DNA from: Sulfidibacterium sp964598065
GTDB taxonomy: Bacteria; Bacteroidota; Bacteroidia; Bacteroidales; F082
Direction: 5' to 3'
Assembly (NCBI GenBank): GCA_964598065.1
Contig: CAZRAW010000099.1
Coordinates: forward strand, 1 to 8,336
DNA length: 8,336 nucleotides
Part shown: positions 1 through 6,189 of the stretch, in pieces
How the letters are laid out: each line of letters starts with the position of its first letter
Numbering within the stretch: the first letter of the stretch is position 1
Notes under the pieces: model-generated
The model's input: the letters and a program-made list of their open reading frames with translations, nothing else
Databases searched by the model: none
What the model was told of the DNA's origin: nothing
Made by a program: the position numbers and the translations under genes

Positions 1-16
1 TGAATAACTTCTTTTA

Positions 17-2299
17 TTACAAAATCCTGAGCTTGGCAAAACGCAGCAGCAGATTTTTTTTCCCGACGCCACTAAAAAATACTGTAGCTTTTTTGTTGGG
101 GCCGACGCCTTCGACAGCCACTACTTTCCCTCTCCCGAATTTTGGATGTTCCACTTCCATGCCCGTCATGAGTCCGGTAGTGTCATCCGCTTGAAAATTG
201 GCAGTGGCTGAAGATTGGGTTGCTGAAACAACAGTTTTTAAGTTACGTTGCCGTATGGAGGAGCCGAAAGATGTGGATTTTTGTTGCTCGTTACCGGCCG
301 GTGCTGTTTTCAAAGCTGTTTTGTGGGGAATGTCGAGCAGGCTTTCATCAATCTCGTCCAGGAAACGGCTGGGCTCGGCAATGGTAAATTGTCCCCAGCG
401 ATAGCGGCTTTCGGCATAGGAGAGCGTTACCTTTTTCATGGCGCGGGTAAGGGCTACATAAAACAACCTGCGCTCCTCTTCCAAGTCAGCTCGTGTACTT
501 ACCGACTGTACGGAAGGGAAAAGATTTTCCTCCAGTCCCACAATGAAAACGTAGGGGAATTCCAACCCTTTAGCGGCATGGATGGTCATAAGCGACACTT
601 TGTTGTTACCTTCGTCATCGTCCTTGTCGGCGTCGGTGAACAGAGCTACCTCCTGCATGAATTCTTCGAGTGTTCCCTGAAGTTCCATATCGCCTTCGGC
701 AGCCTCCGCTCCCCGTTCGCTAAACTCTTTCACACTGTTGAGCAGCTCCTCAATGTTTTCCACCCGGCTGATACTTTCGGGTGTTTCTTCTTCGCGAAAC
801 ATACGAATAAGTCCCGACCCGTTGGCAATGAGTTTGGCTGCTTCATAAGCCTCCTTTTTTTTCATTTTGGCGGAGAAACTTTTGATCATGGTAATAAAAG
901 TACCCAGCTTCTTTAAAATTCCCGAATTGACCTTTAGCCCGTATTTTTGCGGTGCGCCAATCACTTCCCACATACTGACACCATGTTCATCTGCCGTAAC
1001 AATGATACGTTCCATGGAAGTTTTCCCGATACCCCGTGATGGTGTGCTTATGGCACGCTGTAACGCTTCTTCGTCGTTGTGGTTAATCACCAGCCGGAAA
1101 TAAGCCAGCAAATCCCTGATCTCCTTTCGGTTATAAAACGACTGGCCGCCGTAAATCCGGTAGGGAATGTTCAGTTTCCGCAGCGATTCCTCCATAGCGC
1201 GCGACTGTGCATTAGTACGGTACAGGATGGCAAAGTCGCTGTTGAGGCGTTGCTGATTCATCTTTATGGAAAAAATGGCATCCGCTACCAGCTTTCCCTC
1301 CTCGTTGTCGCTGACAGCCCGGATAAAACCAATTTTTTCCCCTTCGCCGTTGTCGGTCCAGACGGTCTTTTTGATTTGCTCTTTATTGAAAGTAATGACC
1401 TTGTTGGCAGCGTTAACAATATTTTTTGTGGAACGATAATTCTGTTCCAGTTTGAAAAGCTTATAATCGGGATAGTCTTTTCTGAAATTCAGGATATTTT
1501 GGATGTTGGCTCCCCGGAAAGCGTAAATGCTTTGTGCATCATCTCCAACCACACATATGTTTTCGGTGTTGGCAGCCAGCTTTTTCACAATCAGATACTG
1601 CGCCTGATTAGTGTCCTGATACTCATCTACAAGAATGTAACGGAACTTCTGCTGGTATTTGTAAAGTACTTCGGGAAAATCGCGAAAGAGAATGTAGGTA
1701 TTAAAAAGCAAGTCGTCAAAATCCATAGCATCCGAGCGTTTCAGCCGGGCATTGTAGCCTTTGTAAATTTCTTTTATGAGCGGTTTGGCCGAACTTTCAT
1801 CTGTAGCCTGAATATCGGGGTCTTCGGCATAAATTCCCGGACTCACCAAATGTGACTTAGCTATGGAAATCCTGTTACGCACGTAATTGGGTACATAAAC
1901 TTTGGGGTCAAGGTTCATCTCGCCGATGATGTTGCGGATAAGCTTTTTGCTGTCATCGGTGTCGTAAATGGTAAAATTGGAGGGATAACCGAGATGATGC
2001 CCCTCGATGCGCAGGATTTTCGCAAAGACCGAGTGAAAAGTGCCCATCCACACATTACGCGCTTCGCCATCTCCAATAAGCTGTATCACACGCTCTTTCA
2101 TTTCGCGGGCAGCTTTGTTGGTAAAAGTTAGCGACAGCACATGGAAAGGGTCAACACCTTGGTCCAACAGATGTGCAATGCGGTAGGTGAGGACTCTGGT
2201 TTTTCCCGAACCTGCTCCGGCAATGATCATGGAGGGTCCTTCGGAATGTACTACTGCTTCGTATTGTTCTTTGTTTAAGCTTCTTAAAAAATCTTTCAC
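17..2299 (-). CDS. pcrA: UvrD/PcrA-type ATP-dependent 3'-5' DNA helicase (superfamily 1)
   Basis: This 760-residue protein should unwind DNA 3' to 5' using ATP, acting in nucleotide-excision and mismatch repair and in removing proteins from DNA; that role is family knowledge. The sequence shows the SF1A motifs in order: Q motif LNKEQ (8-12), Walker A AGAGSGKT (27-34), Ia LTFTNKAA (57-64), GTFHS (86-90), Walker B VDEYQDT (224-230), III VGDDAQSIYAFRG (251-263), IV LEQNYRS (284-290), V TIHAAKGLEF (572-581) and VI LFYVALTRA (612-620). After a low-complexity Ser/Thr/Gln linker (about 660-710) comes a small basic C-terminal domain (about 713-760, with HPKFGRGKV), like the Tudor-like RNA-polymerase-binding domain of PcrA/UvrD. 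Length is normal for the family. The start is GTG: an in-frame TAA lies 15 bases upstream, and the first internal Met (24) would remove the Q motif. It is divergent from the hemG-like gene. Helicase identity is very sure; pcrA versus uvrD naming is a convention. Confidence 0.96.
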   Translation of the reverse strand: MKDFLRSLNKEQYEAVVHSEGPSMIIAGAGSGKTRVLTYRIAHLLDQGVDPFHVLSLTFTNKAAREMKERVIQLIGDGEARNVWMGTFHSVFAKILRIEGHHLGYPSNFTIYDTDDSKKLIRNIIGEMNLDPKVYVPNYVRNRISIAKSHLVSPGIYAEDPDIQATDESSAKPLIKEIYKGYNARLKRSDAMDFDDLLFNTYILFRDFPEVLYKYQQKFRYILVDEYQDTNQAQYLIVKKLAANTENICVVGDDAQSIYAFRGANIQNILNFRKDYPDYKLFKLEQNYRSTKNIVNAANKVITFNKEQIKKTVWTDNGEGEKIGFIRAVSDNEEGKLVADAIFSIKMNQQRLNSDFAILYRTNAQSRAMEESLRKLNIPYRIYGGQSFYNRKEIRDLLAYFRLVINHNDEEALQRAISTPSRGIGKTSMERIIVTADEHGVSMWEVIGAPQKYGLKVNSGILKKLGTFITMIKSFSAKMKKKEAYEAAKLIANGSGLIRMFREEETPESISRVENIEELLNSVKEFSERGAEAAEGDMELQGTLEEFMQEVALFTDADKDDDEGNNKVSLMTIHAAKGLEFPYVFIVGLEENLFPSVQSVSTRADLEEERRLFYVALTRAMKKVTLSYAESRYRWGQFTIAEPSRFLDEIDESLLDIPHKTALKTAPAGNEQQKSTSFGSSIRQRNLKTVVSATQSSATANFQADDTTGLMTGMEVEHPKFGRGKVVAVEGVGPNKKATVFFSGVGKKNLLLRFAKLRIL

Positions 2300-2323
2300 T
2301 TTTCTGTAAATTTATCTGCTTTG

Positions 2324-2331
2324 CAAAAGTA
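2324..2331 (-). promoter_or_regulatory. Predicted Bacteroidota -7 box for the helicase gene
   Basis: On the minus strand this reads TACTTTTG, an exact match to the TAnnTTTG -7 consensus of Bacteroidota sigma factor ABfA. It would place the transcription start about 18 bases before the GTG start codon, giving a short leader. No TTTG-like -33 element is visible at the usual spacing of about 19 bases (that position reads CCGG), so the call rests on the -7 box and its location alone. Confidence 0.45.
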
Positions 2332-2409
2332 AATTTAATTGGTTTTGGTGCCGGGAATCCGGTTGTGTGTTATTAACAAAATCAAAAATATTTCTTCCTT
2401 TTTTCTTCC

Positions 2410-2440
2410 TCTGTTTCGCACAACGGTTTTCGTACCTTTG
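2410..2440 (+). promoter_or_regulatory. Predicted Bacteroidota promoter for the hemG-like gene
   Basis: TACCTTTG at 2433-2440 exactly matches the TAnnTTTG -7 consensus. TCTG at 2410-2413, a 3-of-4 match to the -33 element TTTG, lies exactly 19 bases upstream. The transcription start would fall near 2447, giving a leader of roughly 37 bases that begins at a perfect inverted repeat. The promoter is divergent from the helicase promoter, about 100 bases away. Confidence 0.6.
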
Positions 2441-2446
2441 TTCTCT

Positions 2447-2465
2447 CTCTTTTCAAAGAAAAGAG
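2447..2465 (+). repeat. Perfect inverted repeat (leader hairpin) before the hemG-like gene
   Basis: CTCTTTTC (2447-2454) and GAAAAGAG (2458-2465) are perfect reverse complements separated by AAA. The repeat lies at or just after the predicted transcription start, so it could form an 8-bp hairpin at the 5' end of the mRNA or be a dyad site for a DNA-binding protein. Bases 2450-2465 recur exactly at 6073-6088, near the aminotransferase promoter. The structure is seen directly; any function is inferred. Confidence 0.6.
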
Positions 2466-2483
2466 GTTAAAAGAAATTGAAAA

Positions 2484-3842
2484 ATGGAAAAGAAAAAAGT
2501 GGCTATTCTCGGAGCTGGCATCACTGGCCTGGTAACAGCATACTATCTGAAAAAGGCCGGCATTGCCTTTAGTATTTTTGAAAAATCAACGCATATAGGC
2601 GGGGTTATTGATACTCGCGAAAAGGCCGGATTTGTTTACGAAAGAGGCCCTAATAGCGGTGTAATTGCCAATGTAGAGACGGCAGAACTTTTTGAAGAAC
2701 TCGGCAGCCGGTGCAAACTGGAAATTGCCAATGCATCTTCTGCCAAACGGCTTATATGGAAAGAGGGGAAATGGCATGCGTTGCCTTCCGGGATTGTGGG
2801 CGGAATAACAACACCACTTTTTAGTCTGAAAGATAAATTGCATCTGTTAGGTGAACCTTTCCGCAAAAAGGGCGACAACCCCAACGAAACACTTGCTCAT
2901 CTGGTAATCAGAAGAATGGGGCAAAGCTTTCTGGACTATGCCATCGACCCTTTCATCCTCGGTATCTACGCCGGTAATCCGGATTACCTCGTTCCCAAAT
3001 ATGCGTTGCCTAAGCTCTACCGGCTCGAACAAGATTACGGAAGTTTTATTGGTGGCGCCATAAAAAAGAAAAGAGAGAAAAAAAGTCCCGAAGAAAAGAA
3101 AATTACCCGTGAAATTTTTTCCGTTGAGGGAGGTTTACGGCATCTTATCAGTGCTTTGTCCGCCATACTCGGAGAGGAAAATATTGAAACCGGCTGTAAA
3201 GACATTTTTGTGACAAAATCCGGTGATAATTTTCGGGTACATTATAAAGGACAACAGGAAGACTTCAGCCATTTGGTCAGTACTGTGAATGCCGGTGTGC
3301 TGTCTCAACTATTCCCGTTTGTAGAGGCAAAACAATGGCAACCGGTAACTAATCTGGTGTATGCCAAAGTAACGGAAGTAGTCATTGGATTTAAAAAATG
3401 GAATGGTATCCCGCTGGATGCCTTTGGCGGCTTGATTCCTTTCAAAGAACAACGAAATCTCCTTGGCGTATTATTTATGTCAAGCCTGTTCGGAAACAGG
3501 GCCCCCAAAGGTGGAGCTCTGCTTACGACTTTTACAGGAGGAACGCGTAAGCCCGAATTGGCCGAACTGAATGAGGAGGCTCTTTATCAGCTAATAAAAA
3601 AAGAGCTGGAAATCACCATGGGACTGGAAAATGCAGAACCCGACCTGTTTGAATTTGCCACACACCAACATGCCATTGCGCAATACGGCGCCGATTCGGA
3701 AGAACGTTTTCGCGCCATTGCCAATATCGAGCTGTTGCATCGCGGGCTTTATCTCGCAGGCAGCATACGCGATGGTATAGGTCTGGCTGACAGGATAAAA
3801 CAGGCACATTTTATGGCGGAAGATATTATTTTGAATGAGTAG
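2484..3842 (+). CDS. hemG: Protoporphyrinogen/coproporphyrinogen oxidase (FAD-dependent, HemG/HemY type)
   Basis: This 452-residue flavoprotein most likely oxidises protoporphyrinogen IX to protoporphyrin IX, or coproporphyrinogen III to coproporphyrin III, late in heme synthesis, using oxygen in characterised relatives. The N-terminus has a Rossmann dinucleotide-binding signature, GAGITG (10-15), with the acidic end of beta-2 at E33 and GG at 39-40, followed by the family-typical ERGPNS (53-58). SVEGGLRHLISAL (213-225) and the C-terminal FAD-contacting segment LYLAGSIRDGIGLADR (422-437) complete the amine-oxidase/PPO fold. No signal peptide or membrane span is apparent, so it is probably soluble or peripheral. 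Length matches bacterial HemY (about 450-470). A strongly basic run at 194-206 (KKKREKKSPEEKK) looks like a surface-loop insertion. The ATG start fits the Rossmann strand beginning at residue 5. No other heme genes lie in the window. The exact substrate (proto- or copro-) cannot be decided here. Confidence 0.9.
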   Translation: MEKKKVAILGAGITGLVTAYYLKKAGIAFSIFEKSTHIGGVIDTREKAGFVYERGPNSGVIANVETAELFEELGSRCKLEIANASSAKRLIWKEGKWHALPSGIVGGITTPLFSLKDKLHLLGEPFRKKGDNPNETLAHLVIRRMGQSFLDYAIDPFILGIYAGNPDYLVPKYALPKLYRLEQDYGSFIGGAIKKKREKKSPEEKKITREIFSVEGGLRHLISALSAILGEENIETGCKDIFVTKSGDNFRVHYKGQQEDFSHLVSTVNAGVLSQLFPFVEAKQWQPVTNLVYAKVTEVVIGFKKWNGIPLDAFGGLIPFKEQRNLLGVLFMSSLFGNRAPKGGALLTTFTGGTRKPELAELNEEALYQLIKKELEITMGLENAEPDLFEFATHQHAIAQYGADSEERFRAIANIELLHRGLYLAGSIRDGIGLADRIKQAHFMAEDIILNE

Positions 3843-3851
3843 TGCTTAAAT

Positions 3852-3949
3852 TGCCTAAAATTTGAAGTCTGTAAATTTAGACTAACGGATAGGTTATTTC
3901 GTAACAATCCCTAAGAATCTACGAGAAACAACTTCAGACATTTTAGGCA
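3852..3949. repeat. 98-bp nested imperfect palindrome downstream of the hemG-like gene
   Basis: The ends TGCCTAAAAT (3852-3861) and ATTTTAGGCA (3940-3949) are perfect 10-bp inverted repeats. Inside them, further pairs nest in register: TGAAGT 3863-3868 with ACTTCA 3931-3936, TGT 3870-3872 with ACA 3928-3930, TAGACT 3878-3883 with AG 3914-3915 plus TCTA 3918-3921, GGAT 3887-3890 with ATCC 3907-3910, and GTTA 3893-3896 with TAAC 3902-3905. The loop is TTTCG. About 34 bp can pair across 45- and 48-base arms. It starts nine bases after the hemG-like stop codon, so it may be transcribed as a 3'-UTR hairpin. Candidate origins are a small non-autonomous mobile element (MITE-like) or a structured RNA. 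No target-site duplication is obvious. It lacks a GC-rich stem plus T-run, so it is not a canonical terminator. Confidence 0.6.
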
Positions 3950-3994
3950 TTCCAAACTCATCTTATTTAAAATCTTTTAATATAGCACTACGGG

Positions 3995-4026
3995 TTTTGA
4001 ATCGGGAAGAAATGTTATTAATTTCG
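3995..4026 (+). promoter_or_regulatory. Candidate Bacteroidota promoter for the cysteine-rich protein gene
   Basis: TTTTG at 3995-3999 matches the -33 element. After exactly 19 bases comes TAATTTCG (4019-4026), one mismatch from TAnnTTTG. The predicted transcription start is near 4033, about 30 bases before the ATG. This suggests the small gene is transcribed on its own rather than only by read-through from the hemG-like gene. The imperfect -7 box lowers confidence. Confidence 0.4.
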
Positions 4027-4063
4027 CCATTCGATTAACCCAAACAGATTAAAGTCCGGTAAA

Positions 4064-4459
4064 ATGAAAAAGCAGGTTGTTCTTGATGTGGTTTGTCCTG
4101 TTTGTCAAAGATCTCTTATGAATGAGGAAGTAAAAATAAACGGGCTTCCCAGTGTTAAATTAAACATTCGATCTGAAGAAAACGAAAGGGGAACTGTTTA
4201 CCTGTGTGCTACGTACGAATGTTTTGAACATCATAAGGATATGGCAGTTGCACAGGGAGAGATTGTGGAGTTCTGTTGTTCTTTCTGCCATTCGGAGTTA
4301 CTCACCCGCGAAACCTGTCGGATTTGCGATGCGCCTATGGTTAAATTGGGACTTCAATCCGGTGGCTTTATCAAAATTTGTTCCCGTTTCGGTTGCTTCA
4401 ATCATTACCTTTCTTTGTCCGATTTGGAAGCCGAACACCAGCGCTCCCCTGTGCAATAG
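4064..4459 (+). CDS. Small cysteine-rich protein with two tandem zinc-ribbon-like repeats (unknown function)
   Basis: I do not recognise this 131-residue protein. It holds 11 cysteines (11, 14, 48, 53, 71, 72, 75, 85, 88, 106, 111) arranged as a duplicated unit. Unit 1 has CPVC (11-14), PSVKL (29-33) and CATYECFEH (48-56). Unit 2 has CSFC (72-75), PMVKL (91-95) and CSRFGCFNH (106-114). Each unit thus reads CxxC, then PxVKL, then Cx4CFxH, and unit 2 carries an extra CRIC (85-88). Such paired CxxC/Cx4C knuckles normally bind Zn(II) or, less often, an Fe-S cluster; this is inferred from the pattern. There is no signal peptide, membrane span or enzyme motif, so it is probably a small cytosolic protein binding nucleic acid or another protein. 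A promoter-like sequence precedes it. The even cysteine pattern and intact frame argue that it is a real gene. Function is unknown. Confidence 0.8.
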   Translation: MKKQVVLDVVCPVCQRSLMNEEVKINGLPSVKLNIRSEENERGTVYLCATYECFEHHKDMAVAQGEIVEFCCSFCHSELLTRETCRICDAPMVKLGLQSGGFIKICSRFGCFNHYLSLSDLEAEHQRSPVQ

Positions 4460-4517
4460 CACACTGATTCCTATGATTTAAGGTAATTTCTTTTACGGCA
4501 TTAGCTACTAACTTTAG

Positions 4518-4646
4518 CTTCTGCATTCGCCGTATCCGCCATTGGCTGAGGAGGCTTTGGGCGCTGTGTTAAAATCTCGACCGGCGACGGTGATGGAGAA
4601 AATAAAAGAATATTGCAAGCCTGAACCGTTTTCCGTTTATAACTAA
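4518..4646 (+). pseudogene. Possible 3' remnant of a decayed gene (42 codons plus stop)
   Basis: Downstream of the cysteine-rich gene, one frame is open from just after an in-frame TAG (4515-4517) to a TAA at 4644-4646. The 42 residues look like real protein rather than chance translation: HSPYPPLAEEAL near the start, then VMEKIKEYCKPEP, and an end at VYN. It has a plausible amphipathic helix and balanced composition. There is no ATG near the front; a TTG at 4542 or an ATG at 4593 would give only 34 or 17 residues. In-frame stops upstream (4509-4511 and 4515-4517) break any continuation. It could be the C-terminal stub of a lost gene, perhaps part of a degraded mobile element, or an unusual micro-ORF. 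The parent family was not recognised. It ends 18 bases before the convergent aminotransferase stop codon. Confidence 0.35.
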
Positions 4647-4664
4647 AAACCACGCGTTTTCCGG

Positions 4665-5987
4665 TTAATATGCTATGGGATGGTCTTTATGAAACTGTGC
4701 CAGCCGTTCGTTCAGCAAGGGAAACTGTTCATGTTTAACCAACGAAGTACAAGCTCTGATGCCCTCTTTGTGTTCGCTTCCGGTAATCAGAAGAGAAATA
4801 GCGCTAATGCCGTAATAAGCCAGCTCATGCAACAGGTCTTCAGCATCAAATCCCGGATAAGAAAAAGTAAAGTAAAAGCCATCAGCAATGGGTTGGTCAA
4901 TATCCGTATCATACACGATTTTGAAACCATTTTCCAAAAATATCTTCTTCATTTCCTTAGCCTTGACGCCATAATCTTTCACGTAATCAACGAAGTTGAA
5001 TTTACCTTCATTGGCTGCTTTCAACACAGCTGTAATGGCATACTGTGCCGAATGTGCGGTTCCGGAACTAAGCGGGTAGAGTGTTTCATAAATCAGCGAA
5101 TAGCCCAGGTTATCCGTGGTATAATAACGGAGCAGATCGGGCAGACTCATGGTAAACAAATTGTTGGAGATAGCCATCATTCCGATACGCTCACCGGCAT
5201 AGCTGAATATTTTAGAGCTGGAAACGAACAAAATATAATTTTTTGAATATTTGGCCACAGTAGGCTGATAAGGAGGTTTTCCGGGTTGAGAATAGTCTTT
5301 ACGGAAGTCCATCCCAAAATAAGCGAGGTCTTCGAGAATAGCCACATTGTATTTATCAGCCATTTCGCCGATAATTTGTAACTCTTCCTCAGTAAAACAT
5401 ATCCAGGACGGGTTGTTGGGATTGGAATACAAGACCGAATGGAATCTTCCTGTTTTAAAATAAGATTCCAATTTGGCTTTTAATTTTTTGCCGCGGTAAT
5501 TATACACATCGAAACTTTCGTAGCGAAGGTTTAACACCTTATGCTGCATCTTATGCACCGGAAATCCGGGATCAATAAAAAGGGTGGAATCCTGATGCCG
5601 GTTAGTGCGGCTCATACATAAAAAAGAGGCAAAACCACCCTGCATGGAACCCACCGTCGGAATACATCCTTCCGGGTTCACATCAACATCCATGAAAAGT
5701 TTCAAAAACAGCGAAAACTCTTCTTTCAGAACCTGCAACCCCTGAATGTTGGGATAAATGGCGGCAACCCCCTTTTGCAGCGCTTCAATTTGGGCATCCA
5801 CGCCTATTTTTACAGGAGGCAGTCCGGGAACCCCCATTTCCATACGAATATATTGTTCACCCGTAGCCTTTTCAATTTCATCCACCAGCTTTTTGATTTC
5901 ACGGATGGAAGCGCAGCCAACCGAATGCAGGCCGCTTTCCTTTATTTTTTGCGTAACAATATCATAATCTATCGGTGTGCTTTTCAT
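4665..5987 (-). CDS. PLP-dependent aminotransferase, class I/II (fold type I)
   Basis: This protein of 440 residues (from the preferred start) should transfer an amino group between an amino acid and a 2-oxo acid through pyridoxal phosphate in the cytosol. Key residues are visible: the substrate-side loop GVPGLPP (52-58), YPNIQGL (78-84), NPNNP (189-193), the cofactor-ring aspartate and tyrosine in EDLAYFG (219-225), the Schiff-base lysine K259 in SSSKIFSYAGERIG with phosphate-binding R267, and a C-terminal IRACTS whose R411 would bind the substrate carboxylate. The frame continues upstream to an ATG at 6059, but that codon overlaps the predicted -7 box (6057-6064) and would add 24 residues outside the conserved fold. 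The ATG at 5987 (MKSTPIDYD) is therefore preferred. The substrate cannot be told from sequence. It lies downstream of the acyl-CoA synthetase on the same strand, with its own promoter. Confidence 0.9.
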   Translation of the reverse strand: MKSTPIDYDIVTQKIKESGLHSVGCASIREIKKLVDEIEKATGEQYIRMEMGVPGLPPVKIGVDAQIEALQKGVAAIYPNIQGLQVLKEEFSLFLKLFMDVDVNPEGCIPTVGSMQGGFASFLCMSRTNRHQDSTLFIDPGFPVHKMQHKVLNLRYESFDVYNYRGKKLKAKLESYFKTGRFHSVLYSNPNNPSWICFTEEELQIIGEMADKYNVAILEDLAYFGMDFRKDYSQPGKPPYQPTVAKYSKNYILFVSSSKIFSYAGERIGMMAISNNLFTMSLPDLLRYYTTDNLGYSLIYETLYPLSSGTAHSAQYAITAVLKAANEGKFNFVDYVKDYGVKAKEMKKIFLENGFKIVYDTDIDQPIADGFYFTFSYPGFDAEDLLHELAYYGISAISLLITGSEHKEGIRACTSLVKHEQFPLLNERLAQFHKDHPIAY

Positions 5988-6056
5988 AATTTGAGTATTA
6001 ATGCTATAAATCCATAATGCATTTCGGATGAAAAATCCTGTTTTCGAAATGCTGCC

Positions 6057-6064
6057 CAAAATTA
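6057..6064 (-). promoter_or_regulatory. Predicted Bacteroidota -7 box for the aminotransferase gene
   Basis: On the minus strand this reads TAATTTTG, an exact TAnnTTTG match. It gives a predicted transcription start near 6050 and a leader of about 60 bases to the ATG at 5987. The -33 position at normal spacing reads TCTT, a poor match, and falls within the 16-base sequence shared with the hemG-like leader. The box decides against translation starting at 6059. Confidence 0.5.
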
Positions 6065-6072
6065 CGAATATT

Positions 6073-6088
6073 TTTTCAAAGAAAAGAG
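6073..6088. repeat. Second copy of a 16-bp palindromic sequence, upstream of the aminotransferase -7 box
   Basis: These 16 bases (TTTTCAAAGAAAAGAG) are identical to 2450-2465 in the leader of the hemG-like gene. The core TTTTC-AAA-GAAAA is an inverted repeat. Here it covers about positions -23 to -38 of the predicted aminotransferase promoter, where the -33 element should be. It could be an operator for a shared regulator or a chance A-rich similarity. Confidence 0.35.
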
Positions 6089-6189
6089 AGCAGATTCCCC
6101 TTTCATCTCACATCCTGCCGGCAAATTATAACCTGAATACCAGTAAACGAATCATATGCATAACACCCGGATATAAAAGTAAATACAGA

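Noticed and set aside
248..1855. Long plus-strand open frames of 222 and 258 codons (248-916 and 1079-1855)
   Set aside because: They lie antisense to the well-conserved helicase gene. Their translations show no recognisable motif and reflect the codon bias of the real gene.
4206..4481. A 91-codon frame overlapping the cysteine-rich gene in another phase
   Set aside because: The overlapping frame carries the regular duplicated cysteine pattern, so this one is a shadow.
4645..4660. Possible terminator AAAAC-CACGC-GTTTT between the convergent genes
   Set aside because: The stem is only 5 bp and A/T-rich, with a very short T-run, too weak to call a terminator on either strand.
4627..4663. 9-bp direct repeat CGTTTTCCG (4627-4635 and 4655-4663)
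   Set aside because: It is short and low in complexity, with no adjacent element boundary that would make it a target-site duplication.
4680..5246. A 188-codon plus-strand open frame antisense to the aminotransferase
   Set aside because: It is fully contained in a gene with all catalytic residues conserved, and its own translation has no coherent domain.
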